From NCBI RefSeq assembly GCF_029840635.1, contig NZ_JAOCCU010000014.1, positions 62,001-126,000 of the forward strand: a stretch of 64,000 bases of DNA, in the 5' to 3' direction. This document shows positions 63,331-64,000 of this stretch, in pieces (position 1 is the first letter of the stretch; each line of letters begins with the position of its first letter). The translations under genes were made by a program, and so were the position numbers. This DNA comes from Mitsuaria sp. GD03876. Lineage in GTDB: Bacteria > Pseudomonadota > Gammaproteobacteria > Burkholderiales > Burkholderiaceae_C. The notes beneath the pieces are model-generated. The model made no database searches. It was not told where the DNA came from and saw only the letters and a program-made list of their open reading frames with translations.

Positions 63331-64000
63331 ATGAAGCGCTACGAAGTCCTCGCCGACGACTTGGCGGCGTCCATCGCCGCGGGGCAGCTGCGCCCCGGAG
63401 ACCGTCTCCCCTCGGTCCGCGAAGCGAGCAAGGACCGCGGCGTCAGCCCCTCCACCGTCTTCGAGGCCTACTACCTGCTCGAGGCCCGCGGCCTGATCGA
63501 GGCGCGGCCGCGGTCCGGCTACTTCGTGAGCCAGGCCGCGATCCCGCACCCAGAGCCCCACGCCTCGGACCCGCTGGCCGAGGAGCGCAGCGTCGAGGTG
63601 TCGGAACTCGTGTTCCAGGTGCTTGGGCTGTCGCGCAACCGGGCCGTCGTGCCGCTGGGCTCGGCCTTCCCGAGCCCGACCTTGTTCCCTCTGGACAAGC
63701 TGGCCCTGGCGCTTGGCAAGGCCGCGCGCGGGCTGGACCCGTGGCGCACGGTCGAAGACCTGTCGCCCGGCAGCGCCGAGCTGCGGCGCCAGATCGGCCT
63801 GCGCTACCTCGGCGCCGGATGCAAGGTCGACGCGGACGAGATCGTCGTGACCAACGGCGCGATGGAGGCCCTGAACCTGTGCCTGGAGGCGGTCACGAAG
63901 CCCGGCGACCTCGTCGCCATCGAGTCGCCGACCTTCTACGGTGCCTTGCAGGCGCTGGAGCGACGCGGGCTCAAGGCGGTCGAGGTGGCCACCCATGCGC
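63331..64000 (+). CDS. MocR-type regulator: GntR winged helix fused to aminotransferase fold (3' end beyond window)
   Basis: At least 223 residues; the gene runs off base 64000. The N-terminal GntR helix-turn-helix reads LAASIAAGQLRPGDRLPSVREASKDRGVS followed by TVFEAYYLLEARGLIEARPRSGYFV. From about residue 100 begins the fold-type I aminotransferase domain (LGSAFPSPTLFPLDKLALAL, YLGAGCKVDADEIVVTNGAMEALNLCLEAV). It resembles PdxR/YdcR-type MocR proteins, which use PLP as cofactor or effector. An ACTGT/ACAGT inverted pair (63275-63291) lies upstream in the divergent region. The target is unknown. Confidence 0.88.
   Translation, partial: MKRYEVLADDLAASIAAGQLRPGDRLPSVREASKDRGVSPSTVFEAYYLLEARGLIEARPRSGYFVSQAAIPHPEPHASDPLAEERSVEVSELVFQVLGLSRNRAVVPLGSAFPSPTLFPLDKLALALGKAARGLDPWRTVEDLSPGSAELRRQIGLRYLGAGCKVDADEIVVTNGAMEALNLCLEAVTKPGDLVAIESPTFYGALQALERRGLKAVEVATHA

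Overview
The window reads as the chromosome of a GC-rich betaproteobacterium of the order Burkholderiales, most likely the Roseateles/Mitsuaria/Rubrivivax neighbourhood. The support is the gene order gyrA-serC-pheA-tyrA-aroA/cmk-rpsA-ihfB-lapA-lapB, the ubiG-gph pair next to an OmpA-family gene, and several DUF4148 genes, a family typical of Burkholderiales. The genus is an inference. I saw no rRNA, tRNA, CRISPR array, transposase or integrase.

Layout. 0-5.4 kb: gph (cut by the window edge), ubiG and an OmpA-like protein on the minus strand; gyrA and a DUF2059 protein on the plus strand. 5.4-13.1 kb: serC, pheA, tyrA and a fused aroA-cmk gene, then rpsA and ihfB with clear terminators. 13.2-21.9 kb: an envelope polysaccharide block with lapA-lapB, three glycosyltransferase-type genes, UDP-galactopyranose mutase, an uncharacterised DUF707-like protein and msbA, closed by a large inverted repeat. 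22-25.2 kb: an exported intradiol-dioxygenase-like protein, then a two-component system whose kinase has a collagen-like periplasmic segment. 25.2-34 kb: a patatin phospholipase, an orphan HipB-like regulator, an orphan CdiI-type immunity protein, dnaE, a cyclophilin, trhO and an alpha/beta hydrolase. 34-39.4 kb: a polar amino-acid ABC transporter operon carrying a desuccinylase-like enzyme, then an exported metallo-beta-lactamase-fold protein. 39.4-43.5 kb: a second ubiG in a short operon with a DCC-family protein and a VF530-type protein, facing an ArsR regulator, then a GlxA-type AraC regulator and a TehA/SLAC1 transporter.

43.5-52.8 kb is the accessory core. It is an array of small plus-strand genes (one clearly of the DUF2314/Imm33 immunity type, one GNAT acetyltransferase, three unrecognised families), converging on minus-strand DUF4148 genes across a repeated bidirectional terminator. 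A 4,026-bp unit is present twice in direct tandem. The middle DUF4148 copy is a chimera of the outer two, as expected from unequal crossing-over inside DUF4148 genes. A 48-residue lipoprotein follows. 53.3-61.7 kb is a TetR-controlled RND efflux operon (outer-membrane factor, adaptor, permease) followed by FAD and SDR oxidoreductases. Directly after tetR lies a DUF4148 remnant with an in-frame internal deletion, so the efflux block is also bounded by DUF4148 sequence. 62-64 kb: a secreted GH12 glycoside hydrolase, a small membrane protein and the start of a MocR-type regulator.

The most unusual feature is the DUF4148/terminator cassette array with its recent tandem duplication. The other main leads are the collagen-like histidine kinase, the duplicated ubiG under a likely ArsR operator, and the 101-bp inverted repeat behind msbA.
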